12,736 nucleotides of DNA from Candidatus Auribacterota bacterium. Lineage in GTDB: Bacteria; Auribacterota; JAFGBW01. The notes beneath the pieces are model-generated. The model was not told the origin of the DNA, made no database searches, and saw nothing but the letters and a program-made list of their open reading frames with translations. Positions 1 through 6,661 of the stretch are shown here, one piece after another; position 1 is the first letter of the stretch, and each line of letters begins with the position of its first letter. The position numbers and the translations under genes are program-made. The stretch lies in assembly GCA_016932965.1 (NCBI GenBank), contig JAFGBW010000072.1:1-12736 (forward strand), read 5' to 3'.

Positions 1-1
1 G

Positions 2-1336
2 TCTGACATGGCAGGAAACCTGAAATGGGCACGTCTGATTGCCGGCGGAGACTGGCTGGGACTCCATCCATGGCATCCTTATCACGGCTGGATGCAGCCC
101 ATCGCACCTATATCTCAATGGATTGAATGGTGGGGGGGGGAGTTGGTGTTTCAACAGGCGCCGCTTTATCCCTATTGGCTGGCTGGAATGCTGACGTTTA
201 TCCGCGGGCATTTCGACTGGATCAGGATTGTTCAGCACGGAATCGGAATCGGATCAGGCATCATCTTGTACCTTGCCGCGAAAAAGCTCATGGGCTCCTC
301 CGGGGCTTTTTTTGCGGGACTTTTGGGTATGCTCTATTTTCCCTTTGTCTGTTATGAGTATTTTTTTCTGAGGGATTTTCTGGCCGTCCATTTTTTATGC
401 TGGATCATTTTATGGGTGGTTGTATCAAGACAAAATTCCGGTTTTATCCCTGCTTTTCTGGCCGGATTGTTTCTGGGGTTCGGTATCCTGACCCGGGAGA
501 ATTTTCTGATCCTGGCGCCTTTTTTGTTTCTTTTTCTCCAGCCTTCTTCCCGGGGTTTCAGCTTAAAGAAAACGGCATCCTCTCTGGCAGGCATGCTCCT
601 GGCGCTTGCCCCGTTGTTTATCAGAAACGGATTATGCGGGCTCCCTGTTCTTTCTCTTTCCAATCGCCTGATCGAAAGCCTGATCGAAGGCAATGCTTTT
701 GATTCAACCCCCTGTTACATGTGTCTGCCCGATTCCATGGGCCATTATCTGAAAGAAGGCCGCGGTGATTTTTTCCGCACTCTCTGGCTCATCATCTCCG
801 GGTATCCTGACCGGTTCGGTTTTGTCATCAGGCAGATACAGAAGATACTCTGCCTTTTTGATTTCCTGGAACCTTATAACAACCTGAATCTGTATTATTT
901 TTTGAAAACGTTTTCCTGGCTGAATGTCCTGCCCAATTATCCGCATCTTTTTCTTTTAGCAGTGCCGGGTTTTCTGTACGTAATCAGGGGGGGAAAGCAT
1001 CTGTTTCTCGCGAAACTGTTTTTACTTCTAACCTTGTCCCTCATCCTGGCGCCTGTCCTTGCCCGGTACCGCCTGGTCCTTATCCCTTTTTATTGCCTGT
1101 GGGGAGGACTGACGGTTTCTTTGGTCCTGAAAAAAATCCATCCGGCTATAGGGCGTATTCTGATCGCTTTGTTTTTATTGCTGCCCTGGACAGGATATCT
1201 CATCAATAAGACCATTCCGGACCGGTTCAAGGAAAGGGATACGGAGTCCACTGTGTTCGCCATCATTCAAAAGTCTTTGGAAAGCACGACGGAGAAAAAG
1301 GGGGGAGGAAGTTTAAAATTGAGAATTGAGAATTAA
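2..1336 (+). CDS. ArnT/PMT-like membrane glycosyltransferase (GT39-type), 5' truncated
   Basis: The frame is open to the left edge, so the N-terminus is missing. Counting from the Met at base 8, residues 13-18 (GGDWLG) and 48-60 (FQQAPLYPYWLAG) match the first periplasmic loop of dolichyl-phosphate-mannose/ArnT-type glycosyltransferases. In that family this loop is normally preceded by about 70-80 residues holding TM1 and the catalytic acidic motif. The rest is strongly hydrophobic, with roughly eight more membrane segments and a short basic tail. The family moves a sugar from a polyprenyl-phosphate donor to an acceptor on the outer face of the inner membrane; the acceptor here cannot be told. 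A run of nine G at 132-140 is bridged without a frameshift. The final residues (K-L-R-I-E-N) and the TAA stop are encoded by the terminal inverted repeat of the adjacent repeat element, so the native C-terminus was probably replaced. Confidence 0.8.
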   Translation, partial: SDMAGNLKWARLIAGGDWLGLHPWHPYHGWMQPIAPISQWIEWWGGELVFQQAPLYPYWLAGMLTFIRGHFDWIRIVQHGIGIGSGIILYLAAKKLMGSSGAFFAGLLGMLYFPFVCYEYFFLRDFLAVHFLCWIILWVVVSRQNSGFIPAFLAGLFLGFGILTRENFLILAPFLFLFLQPSSRGFSLKKTASSLAGMLLALAPLFIRNGLCGLPVLSLSNRLIESLIEGNAFDSTPCYMCLPDSMGHYLKEGRGDFFRTLWLIISGYPDRFGFVIRQIQKILCLFDFLEPYNNLNLYYFLKTFSWLNVLPNYPHLFLLAVPGFLYVIRGGKHLFLAKLFLLLTLSLILAPVLARYRLVLIPFYCLWGGLTVSLVLKKIHPAIGRILIALFLLLPWTGYLINKTIPDRFKERDTESTVFAIIQKSLESTTEKKGGGSLKLRIEN

Positions 1337-1683
1337 GAATTTAAAGAAAAGTCTTCGGCGTTTTAAACGGGAAGGATGAAATTTTCGACTGCCTTGCAGC
1401 CCTTCTGTCTCGTTGTGCAGCGAAAAAGGCAACCGATAGGGAGTCCTATTAGGGATGGAGGCCAAAGACCGGAATAATTCTCGCTTCTCGATTCACAATT
1501 CTATAACATTGCGCAAATTGGACACGATAGAGAAAAAGATAAACCGGAAAGTAGTGAAGTTTTAACATATTTTTTAACCACAGAGGACACGGAGAGAATC
1601 TTGCCTCGCTTCGCCCGGTGTCAATTTTTGATTCACCAGCAACCGCCAACCATTCTCAATTCTTAATTCTAAATTCTCAATTT
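1316..1683. repeat. MITE-like element with 26-bp terminal inverted repeats
   Basis: Bases 1316-1341 and 1658-1683 are inverted repeats matching at 25 of 26 positions, built from GAGAATT/AATTCTC units. The 368-bp interior has no credible gene, only a short 66-aa frame on the minus strand (1449-1649). It holds two adjacent hairpins: TGCCTT (1390-1395) pairs with AAGGCA (1426-1431), and GATAGG pairs with CCTATT around 1435-1449. It also holds one arm of the CCACAGAGGACACGGAG repeat family (1578-1597). Size, terminal repeats and lack of coding capacity fit a non-autonomous miniature element. I could not identify a target-site duplication with confidence. This element accounts for most of the 401-bp gap between the glycosyltransferase and the XRE gene. 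Confidence 0.6.
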
Positions 1684-1708
1684 GATATTTTTTCTCCCCC
1701 CTCCGTGG
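1578..1708. repeat. Inverted pair of CCAC-GAGG-type repeat arms
   Basis: Bases 1578-1597 (CCACAGAGGACACGGAGAGA) and 1693-1708 (complement of a CCACGGAGG...GGAGA string) face each other. The right TIR of the 1316-1683 element lies between them. Similar arms occur at 3849-3866, 7611-7631 and 7742-7762, so this is a dispersed family. The right arm sits just 3' of the XRE gene stop and may form part of its transcript end. Confidence 0.5.
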
Positions 1709-1737
1709 TGGAAAAAGTTCTGATTTTACACGGCGGA

Positions 1738-2100
1738 TCAGGACTCGGGAAACATCACTTTCAGCAATTGCACGGCTTTTTTGAGAGAGGCCACGTCATC
1801 TTTGGATAATTTTTCCATTTGCACTCGTAAATCCAGGCCGTTCTTGATGGGATAGAATGTGGGTTGAAAGGAAAGCTGATGCTGAAGAATATACTGCTGA
1901 TCCAGAGCGGGTTCGAATAAATCCTGGGGTTTCAGCTTCAGAAGCGTCAGGAGCTTTTCGAAATTTTTACGCGAAGGATATTTTTTTTCGCTTTCCCATA
2001 GAGAAACAGTGGCCTTTGAGACATTCAACCGGTTCGCCAATTCCTTTTGGCTGAGCGCTAACCGGGAACGGATCATGGCAATGTTCTTTCCGATATTCAA
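1738..2100 (-). CDS. XRE/Cro-CI family HTH transcriptional regulator, TTG start
   Basis: A 120-residue protein with an N-terminal helix-turn-helix at about residues 7-62. Helix 2 is Q18-K-E-L-A-N-R-L, and the recognition helix is S28-K-A-T-V-S-L-W-E, followed by the typical K-Y-P-S segment. The roughly 55-residue C-terminal tail is unrecognised and ends in an amphipathic helix. The start codon is TTG, supported by AAGAGGA six bases upstream; the first ATG, at codon 9, would cut into helix 1. The gene follows the pilus ATPase on the same strand after 66 bp and is probably cotranscribed. A 24-bp palindrome at 2121-2144, just upstream, is a candidate operator for autoregulation. Regulation of the pilZ-pilT unit by this protein is only an inference. 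The fold assignment is secure, the targets unknown. Confidence 0.85.
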   Translation of the reverse strand: MNIGKNIAMIRSRLALSQKELANRLNVSKATVSLWESEKKYPSRKNFEKLLTLLKLKPQDLFEPALDQQYILQHQLSFQPTFYPIKNGLDLRVQMEKLSKDDVASLKKAVQLLKVMFPES

Positions 2101-2120
2101 GACGTTCCTCTTGTAGAAAT

Positions 2121-2144
2121 GACTTCCTTTTGAAAGGAATAGTC
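2121..2144. promoter_or_regulatory. Palindrome upstream of the XRE gene, candidate operator
   Basis: GACTTCCTTT and AAAGGAATAGTC form an inverted repeat around a TG centre: seven contiguous pairs (TTCCTTT/AAAGGAA), then GAC/GTC after a two-base bulge. It lies 21-44 bases upstream of the XRE start, in the spacer behind the pilus ATPase stop. On the minus strand no T-tract follows, so an operator is more likely than a terminator. Binding is inferred from position only. Confidence 0.35.
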
Positions 2145-2166
2145 TTCCCTCTGTGCCGCAACCTTA

Positions 2167-3264
2167 TTAGGATAAAATCTTTTTTCCGTCATCCAGGAAT
2201 ATCCCCTGAAGATTCATGCGCAGCGCTTCGGGATTGGTCGCATGCGCCAGTCCCACTTCCTCGGAAATCAGGCCGGATTGAATGAGTTTCAATATGGATT
2301 GGTTGAAGGAACTCATATTGGCGTCCTGACCGGAAGAAATAGCCTGGGCTAATTTTTTCAGGTTATTTTCATGGATGATTTTTTTGACAACCGGAGAGCC
2401 GGTCATGATTTCAACCGCCGGAATCAGACCCATGCCTTCTTTGATGGGGAGCAGTCTCTGGCATACAACCGCCACGATGTTATTTGCCATCTGCAGCCTG
2501 GCCTGGTCGCGGGACTCCGCGTCCCTGAAGAAATCAAGGATCCGGTCGACCGAGTTCGAAGCGGAGCTCGCGTGAAGGGTGGTCAAGACCAGGTGGCCTG
2601 TTTCCGCCGCCTGCAGCGCCGCTGTAAAGCTGTCCGCGTCTCTCATTTCGCCGATCACAATCACGTCCGGGTCCTGACGCAGAATGTGTTTCAACGCGTC
2701 ATGAAAAGACAAGGTGTCGATCCTGACTTCCCTTTGATTGATGATGCTCAGGCGGTCCTGGTGAAGATATTCAATCGGGTCCTCAACCGAGATAATGTGT
2801 TTTTTGGAATGCCGGTTAATGTAATCCACCATCGCAGCGAGTGTTGTGGACTTGCCTGAATTGGTGGCGCCGGTGATCATGACTATCCCTCTTTCCTGGG
2901 AGCTGAAATTACCCAGAATCTCAGGCAGATTCAACTGGTGAAAATGAGGGATGGATGTCTTGACAAAACGCATCACGATGCCGATGGAGCCCCTTTGAAT
3001 GAAAATATTGGTACGGAATCGTCCCATGCCCGGTACTGTATAAGCGAAATCCAGTTCCAGTTGTTCCTCGAAACGTTTGCTCTGAATCGGGTTCATCAGC
3101 TCATAAGCCAGCTCTCTTGAACGCTCAGGGTTGATGATTTCATTGCCTAAAGGCACGAGCTCATGGTTTACCCGTAATATGGGAGGGGACCCCACTTTTA
3201 AATGCAGGTCCGATGCCCCCGTCTCTACCATGGATTTCAGATATTCTTTGATTGGCGTTGTCAT
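2167..3264 (-). CDS. pilT: Type IV pilus retraction ATPase, PilT/PilU family
   Basis: At 365 residues this has the family length. The N-terminal PAS-like domain spans about 1-100 and the RecA-like ATPase about 110-365. Visible motifs are Walker A (G132-A-T-N-S-G-K-S-T), the Asp box (S159-V-E-D-P-I-E), Walker B (V203-I-G-E-M-R-D) and the His box (A219-A-E-T-G-H-L-V-L-T-T-L-H). The family forms a hexamer at the cytoplasmic base of the pilus machine and powers pilus depolymerisation and twitching. The C-terminal stretch M317-S-S-F-N-Q-S-I-L-K-L-I followed by ...PEALRM resembles the PilU-type end (MxTFDQ...LRL) more than the PilT AIRNLIRE region, so PilU or another paralogue is possible. The ATG start has no clear Shine-Dalgarno but lies 12 bp after the PilZ gene stop, suggesting coupling. 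No other pil genes are in the window. Confidence 0.93.
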   Translation of the reverse strand: MTTPIKEYLKSMVETGASDLHLKVGSPPILRVNHELVPLGNEIINPERSRELAYELMNPIQSKRFEEQLELDFAYTVPGMGRFRTNIFIQRGSIGIVMRFVKTSIPHFHQLNLPEILGNFSSQERGIVMITGATNSGKSTTLAAMVDYINRHSKKHIISVEDPIEYLHQDRLSIINQREVRIDTLSFHDALKHILRQDPDVIVIGEMRDADSFTAALQAAETGHLVLTTLHASSASNSVDRILDFFRDAESRDQARLQMANNIVAVVCQRLLPIKEGMGLIPAVEIMTGSPVVKKIIHENNLKKLAQAISSGQDANMSSFNQSILKLIQSGLISEEVGLAHATNPEALRMNLQGIFLDDGKKILS

Positions 3265-3276
3265 AGGGTGATCACT

Positions 3277-3642
3277 TTATTTGGTTTGCCGGTTCTGAAA
3301 TTTTTCCAGAAAAAGGGCAAGATGGTTTTTATCCTGGTCGCTCAGGTCAATGAAAGTGAGAGCGATGTTGTAATAATCTTCCAAGTCCCCTTTTTCGCTT
3401 CGTACAATGATTCCGTTGCAGGTTAATTCCGTGACTTTGTCGGGTTCTTTGAGATCAAGTGACAGCGCTACTTCCCTGAACAAGGGAATATTTCTCGGCG
3501 ATCTGAATCTCAAACCGGATAAACTCAGGTCAATAGCCGGGACCTCGATTTGTCCTCCCCCTTGTGACAGGGAGATTTTAAAGTTGCCCTGGATCCTGGC
3601 AAAAAGCCTTTTTTCATTAAACGTTTCTGTTTCTTCCGGCAT
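3277..3642 (-). CDS. PilZ domain protein, predicted c-di-GMP receptor
   Basis: A 121-residue single-domain protein. Both parts of the c-di-GMP signature are present: R12-L-F-A-R16 (RxxxR) and D38-L-S-L-S-G43 (DxSxxG), followed by a beta-rich barrel and a C-terminal helix (F84 onward). Ligand binding is therefore likely and loss of function unlikely. The ATG at 3642 is preceded by AGGT six bases upstream. It is the first gene of a probable operon with the pilus ATPase (12-bp gap) and the XRE regulator. Two sigma70-like promoters lie within about 120 bp upstream. PilZ proteins often modulate type IV pilus ATPases, so the pairing suggests c-di-GMP control of retraction, which is an inference. 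Confidence 0.88.
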   Translation of the reverse strand: MPEETETFNEKRLFARIQGNFKISLSQGGGQIEVPAIDLSLSGLRFRSPRNIPLFREVALSLDLKEPDKVTELTCNGIIVRSEKGDLEDYYNIALTFIDLSDQDKNHLALFLEKFQNRQTK

Positions 3643-3681
3643 GTTTACCTGTTTTTATTTGATTCCATGTGAAAACAGAGA

Positions 3682-3711
3682 ATTTTACCAAAAAAAACCT
3701 TGGGTGCTCAA
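3682..3711 (-). promoter_or_regulatory. Candidate sigma70 promoter P2 for the pilZ-pilT unit
   Basis: Read on the minus strand, TTGAGC (3711-3706) and TAAAAT (3687-3682) are separated by 18 bases. The -10 lies about 40 bases upstream of the PilZ start codon. Confidence 0.35.
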
Positions 3712-3727
3712 ACAATTTTAATCATAA

Positions 3728-3756
3728 TTTATGTAAATATCATCCCTATGTGTCAA
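3728..3756 (-). promoter_or_regulatory. Candidate sigma70 promoter P1 for the pilZ-pilT unit
   Basis: On the minus strand a perfect -35 TTGACA (3756-3751) is followed after 17 bases by CATAAA (3733-3728), a 4/6 match to the -10 consensus. It lies upstream of the weaker P2 site, and both point toward the PilZ gene. Confidence 0.45.
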
Positions 3757-3780
3757 ACACCCATTTAAATCATTCATTCC

Positions 3781-3866
3781 GTAAACCGCCGGTACAGCCT
3801 TTGGATCGGTAAAGTTTGATCATTCCGGGGTTATAAAAGAAATCATTTCACCACGGAGGGGCGGAG
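3781..3866. repeat. Dispersed repeat, copy 1 (with CCACGGAGG arm)
   Basis: This stretch aligns over about 80 bases with 7542-7627 at roughly three quarters identity. Shared landmarks in the same order are GTAAACC, CAAAGTTTGA or TAAAGTTTGA, TTATAAAA and TTTCACCACGGAGG. Both copies have the same orientation and both lie 5' of a minus-strand gene (the PilZ gene here, tlyA there). Confidence 0.6.
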
Positions 3867-3897
3867 TGGTTTCGCTGGCGCTCGTAAAAAATAACTG

Positions 3898-4090
3898 CTC
3901 CCGCAGAGGCGCAGAGGAATGGAAAGATAAATTTTTTCAACAGGATTAACAGAACCTGTCCTGGACCCGAGAGGGGAGTCCGAAGCGCAAGTACGAAGTA
4001 CGCAGCAATCCGGTCTGAAAAATTCCCGTCATCTTATGACTCGACCACATGGATCCCGGTTTTCTCTGCTTCTCCGCGCCTCTGCGGGAG
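3898..4090. repeat. Inverted-repeat-bounded element in the pilZ/REC gap
   Basis: CTCCCGCAGAGGCGCAGAG at 3898-3916 is the inverted complement, at 18 of 19 positions, of 4072-4090. The roughly 155-bp interior contains CAGGATTAACAG-type text and a GTACGAAGTAC palindrome but no credible gene. This element and the 3781-3866 repeat fill most of the 634-bp gap 3643-4276. The remainder (4091-4206) is AT-rich near 4145-4165, with nothing else I can name. Confidence 0.5.
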
Positions 4091-4206
4091 TCATATTGAT
4101 TGTCAATTCCACTTCTCTTCCGTGCTCTTCGTAGTGAAGGCAATCTATTTATTAATAATAAAACAGGACCCGGGGGCCTATTTCCTTGAGCAACCCTTCT
4201 TTTTCA

Positions 4207-4233
4207 TTGAAAAGCGGCATCATTCGGTATAAC
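4207..4233 (+). promoter_or_regulatory. Weak candidate promoter for the lone REC gene
   Basis: TTGAAA (4207-4212) and TATAAC (4228-4233) are separated by only 15 bases, short for sigma70. The -10-like box lies about 43 bases upstream of the start codon. No better candidate was seen in this gap. Confidence 0.25.
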
Positions 4234-4276
4234 TTTAAAAATAAAACGCGGAAATGACAGAGGTTGATATTTCTAT

Positions 4277-4672
4277 ATGATCAGCAGAAGCGATATTAAA
4301 ATAATGGTTCTTGATGACGAGCCTGCCTTGCTGAAATTGATCCAATCTTACCTGGAGGACGAGGGATTCCAGGTCTATCTCTTTTCCGATGCTTCTGATT
4401 GTCTGGAGAAAGTCAAAAAAATCTGCCCTCACCTCATTATCCTGGATCTGGTGATGCCCGCTTTAAGCGGTCTGGCTTTTTTAAAGAAGCTGAGGGAGGA
4501 AGATAAAGAACTGCCGGTGATCATTCTCTCCGCTTTCACGGGAGATTTAACCCAGGATGAAATGGAGGCCATCCGTCATTACCGGGTGAGGGATATCATC
4601 TCCAAAAGCCTGGACATAAAGGATTCCAGTTTTCGAATTCAAAAGGTGCTCCGGGATCATTATGATTTCTGA
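4277..4672 (+). CDS. Stand-alone CheY-like receiver (response regulator) protein
   Basis: A 131-residue protein made of one receiver domain. The acidic pair is D13-D14, the phosphoacceptor D57 (L-I-I-L-D-L-V-M-P), the switch S85 (I-I-L-S-A) and the conserved lysine K110, followed by Ser instead of the usual Pro. All residues needed for phosphorylation are present. There is no output domain, so it should act by protein-protein contact or as a phosphorelay intermediate in the cytoplasm. ATG 4277 is the first start after an in-frame TGA; a possible Shine-Dalgarno (AGAGG) is rather far, 13 bases away. The polysaccharide permease gene starts 12 bp after its stop, so the two are probably cotranscribed. 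The minimal histidine kinase at 5571 is a plausible partner by proximity only. Confidence 0.9.
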   Translation: MISRSDIKIMVLDDEPALLKLIQSYLEDEGFQVYLFSDASDCLEKVKKICPHLIILDLVMPALSGLAFLKKLREEDKELPVIILSAFTGDLTQDEMEAIRHYRVRDIISKSLDIKDSSFRIQKVLRDHYDF

Positions 4673-4684
4673 TAAGGTCACTCC

Positions 4685-5452
4685 ATGTATTCACTGCTGA
4701 AATCCTTATACTTTTACCGGGAACTCTTATGGAATCTCGTGATCAGAAATTTAAAAATCCGGTATAAGAATTCAGCGCTGGGTTTTTTGTGGACGCTTTT
4801 GAATCCTCTTTTCCTCATTTTTATTTACTATTTTTTTATCCGTCTGATGCGTTTTCAGATGAATCTGGCCGAGCTTCTTTCCGGTGTCATCCCCTGGCAT
4901 TTTCTCTCCATGACGTTGGGCGACTCCGTTGAAACCATCTCCGGAAATTCAACCCTTGTCACCAAAATCCGGTTTCCCAGAATCATCCTGCCCCTGTCGA
5001 CTGTGTTGGCCAACCTCGTCAACTATCTCCTTTCTCTGGCGGTTCTCATCCTTTGTCTGCCCCTTCTTCAGGGCGGCATATCTGTTTACCTGTTTTGGCT
5101 GTTACCGCTCTTACCGCTGCAATTCATTTTTGTCCTGGGACTTTCTTTGATCGTATCAACCTGCAATGTGTATTTCAAAGATACAGGACATCTGTTGAGC
5201 GTGGCCATGATGGCATGGTTTTTTTTGACTCCCATTATTTATCCCCTGACCCAGATTCCCGTTGCTTTCAGGGATTTGGCTTTCTTAAATCCCATGACCA
5301 GCCTGGTTTGCCTGTACCGGCTCGCGTTTCTTCAGGTCCCCCTGCATTTCAATGTATGGATCCTTTCGAGCGGGATCATTCTTTTTTTAGTGTTTTTTCT
5401 GGGGTACAGACTGTTTTCCCATTTTGAACCCATTTTTGCCGATGAGCTGTGA
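4685..5452 (+). CDS. ABC-2 type polysaccharide/O-antigen export permease (Wzm/KpsM-like)
   Basis: A 255-residue inner-membrane protein of typical family length with about six membrane segments. Hallmarks are R21-N-L-K-I-R-Y near the N-terminus, then G33-F-L-W-T-L-L-N-P entering TM1. Further on are P70-W-H-F-L-S, K94-I-R-F-P-R-I-I-L-P, V162-Y-F-K-D and L201-N-P-M, and the tail ends F245...FADEL. This family forms the channel of ABC exporters for O-antigen, capsule or teichoic acid chains, together with a Wzt/KpsT/TagH ATPase. That ATPase gene normally follows directly, but here the next gene is a histidine kinase, so the partner must lie elsewhere. AAGG seven bases upstream supports the ATG. 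The substrate cannot be told from the sequence. Confidence 0.92.
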   Translation: MYSLLKSLYFYRELLWNLVIRNLKIRYKNSALGFLWTLLNPLFLIFIYYFFIRLMRFQMNLAELLSGVIPWHFLSMTLGDSVETISGNSTLVTKIRFPRIILPLSTVLANLVNYLLSLAVLILCLPLLQGGISVYLFWLLPLLPLQFIFVLGLSLIVSTCNVYFKDTGHLLSVAMMAWFFLTPIIYPLTQIPVAFRDLAFLNPMTSLVCLYRLAFLQVPLHFNVWILSSGIILFLVFFLGYRLFSHFEPIFADEL

Positions 5453-5570
5453 ATGGTTGCATCCGAGAAAGAGAAAGTTGTATTTTAGATGGAGAAGATT
5501 AGATTTTTATTGTATTCCATTTGTCAGGAAATAAGTTAGAATTCATCAGTCAAGGAGTCCCAAATCCGGT

Positions 5571-6287
5571 ATGGAAAAGCCCAAAGACATTCGTCATCGT
5601 CAGGCCCAATTCCTTGGCCGGATCACCCATGATATCAAAAACACCCTGACGGCCGTTTTTTCCGCAGCCGAAACCATCAAAGTCTCCACCCATCTCTCCA
5701 ATGACGACAAAATACTCCTTTTGAACGCCATTCAGGATTCCTGTCATAAGACGGAATGGGACATCCAGAGATTAAGAAGATGGAAAATTTATCTGGAGCC
5801 TGTTTCAGAGCTTGAACTGACCAGGATGGATTTGAGACCCGTCATGACTGAATTGCTTCAGTCTTTCAGCAGACTGGCTGAAAGTGAAGATAAAAAACTG
5901 GAATACGTCGAAAAGACCAATAATAAACCGGCTTATATTGCCTGTGACCCAAGATATCTGAGTATCGCCATCGGGAGTCTGCTCGAAAATGCCATCCAGT
6001 TTTCCGCCAGAAATCAATTGATTCGTATGGCACTCATGAAAAGCCATACTGAGTATGTGATCGAAATTCAGGACCAGGGAAAAGGAATCCAGGAAAACGA
6101 TTTACCCCATGTTTTGGACGCTTATTTTTCCAAAGATTCCCGTGAAGGATATCTGCACCAGGAGTCCATCGGATTAGGACTCACCGTGGCCAAGCACATT
6201 GTGGACCTCCACGGCGGCATTCTGGATATCCGCTCCAAATTCAACCGCGGCACCGTCGTCTTCCTCCATTTCCCCTCAGTTACCTAG
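5571..6287 (+). CDS. Minimal soluble sensor histidine kinase (HisKA + HATPase_c)
   Basis: A 238-residue protein that starts almost directly with its DHp domain. The H-box is H20-D-I-K-N (phosphoacceptor H20), the N-box L138-E-N140-A-I-Q-F-S, the G1 box D168-Q-G-K-G172 and the G2 box G201-L-G-L. There is no transmembrane segment, PAS, GAF or HAMP domain, so it probably senses through a partner or acts as a relay kinase in the cytoplasm. Frames upstream close at a TAA at 5532 with no earlier start. AAGGAG is present but 13 bases from the ATG, longer than usual. It lies 118 bp after the permease gene; I saw no convincing promoter in that spacer. The stop overlaps a strong hairpin (6264-6298). 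The REC proteins of this window are candidate partners. Confidence 0.9.
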   Translation: MEKPKDIRHRQAQFLGRITHDIKNTLTAVFSAAETIKVSTHLSNDDKILLLNAIQDSCHKTEWDIQRLRRWKIYLEPVSELELTRMDLRPVMTELLQSFSRLAESEDKKLEYVEKTNNKPAYIACDPRYLSIAIGSLLENAIQFSARNQLIRMALMKSHTEYVIEIQDQGKGIQENDLPHVLDAYFSKDSREGYLHQESIGLGLTVAKHIVDLHGGILDIRSKFNRGTVVFLHFPSVT

Positions 6288-6298
6288 GGGAAATGGAG
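6264..6298 (+). terminator. Intrinsic terminator-like hairpin overlapping the kinase stop codon
   Basis: A perfect 12-bp stem (CTCCATTTCCCC, 6264-6275, with 6287-6298) has an 11-base loop that contains the last codons. It is followed by a short TTTATT tract. The left arm is coding sequence. Confidence 0.55.
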
Positions 6299-6308
6299 TT
6301 TATTATGA

Positions 6309-6367
6309 AAAAGGGAAAAATGCGGGAAGACCTTTTTTTATAAAAAAGGTCTTCCCGCACCCTTTTG
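6309..6367. terminator. Long hairpin in the convergent gap
   Basis: Bases 6321-6340 pair with 6341-6359 (19 of 20 positions; the stem runs TGCGGGAAGACC then T-rich, ending at a TATA-like turn). After a five-base bulge the stem continues with AAAAGGG/CCCTTTT. The U-rich upper stem could allow termination in either direction. The long, nearly unbroken stem could also be an element end or a structured RNA. Confidence 0.45.
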
Positions 6368-6457
6368 CTGCGGCCATCCTGGCCTTGCCCTTACGGGTTT
6401 CCTTTGGTCACCAAGCTCCGACATCCTTGTCTTCGCTTACAAAAAATTTTTATTGGC

Positions 6458-6490
6458 GCCCTCACGGGAACATTCTGTTCCCATGAGGGC
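6458..6490. terminator. Hairpin with 15-bp arms, probable terminator
   Basis: GCCCTCACGGGAACA (6458-6472) pairs with TGTTCCCATGAGGGC (6476-6490) at 14 of 15 positions, the exception being G-U compatible, with a three-base loop. On the minus strand it is followed within nine bases by a T-rich tract (complement of AAAAAATTTTTA at 6441-6452), which suits termination of leftward transcripts. Confidence 0.5.
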
Positions 6491-6576
6491 GGAACAATTT
6501 TATATTATGTTTATCTCGTTAAATCCCATCTTTTAAGGGCGATAATTAACCAGAATTAAAAAAAAGGGGGGATCTC

Positions 6577-6615
6577 ATGAAATCAGATCAGGAAGCTGAA
6601 TTTTTTTCTAACTGA
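6577..6615 (+). other. Possible 12-codon mini-ORF with strong ribosome binding site
   Basis: ATG at 6577 follows an A-run and GGGGGG (6566-6571) at five bases' spacing. It encodes M-K-S-D-Q-E-A-E-F-F-S-N before TGA at 6613-6615. The G-rich site is unusual in this AT-rich gap. The frame is too short to judge by composition, and chance is quite possible. Confidence 0.2.
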
Positions 6616-6661
6616 ATATATAATTTATAAAAAGTTAATCGTCTGTTTATAAAATGATTTC

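Noticed and set aside
132-140. Run of nine G suggesting a frameshift in the glycosyltransferase
   Set aside because: The frame remains open and the family motif FQQAPLYPY follows directly in the same frame, so no shift is indicated.
1449-1649. 66-residue open frame on the minus strand
   Set aside because: It lies inside the MITE-like element, spans the repeat arm and has no domain features.
1571-1712. CRISPR-like array, because of recurring GAGG/CACGG strings
   Set aside because: Arms are inverted, few and unevenly spaced. No regular direct repeats with spacers and no cas genes are seen.
2371-2859. 162-residue open frame on the plus strand
   Set aside because: It lies entirely antisense to the well-supported pilus ATPase and has no recognisable domain.
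3961-4020. Possible riboswitch in the gap before the lone REC gene
   Set aside because: I compared it with my memory of the c-di-GMP-I consensus and found none of its conserved strings. The local symmetry is explained by the inverted-repeat element.
3946-4143. 65-residue open frame on the minus strand
   Set aside because: It is built from repeat DNA (Arg/Ser-rich translation) with no family resemblance.
5453-5570. Promoter for the histidine kinase gene
   Set aside because: TTGTAT and TAGAAT boxes are 21 bases apart, too far for sigma70. No better pair was found.
6199-6486. 95-residue open frame on the plus strand overlapping the kinase 3' end
   Set aside because: It crosses two hairpins, is in another frame of the kinase gene and has no domain.
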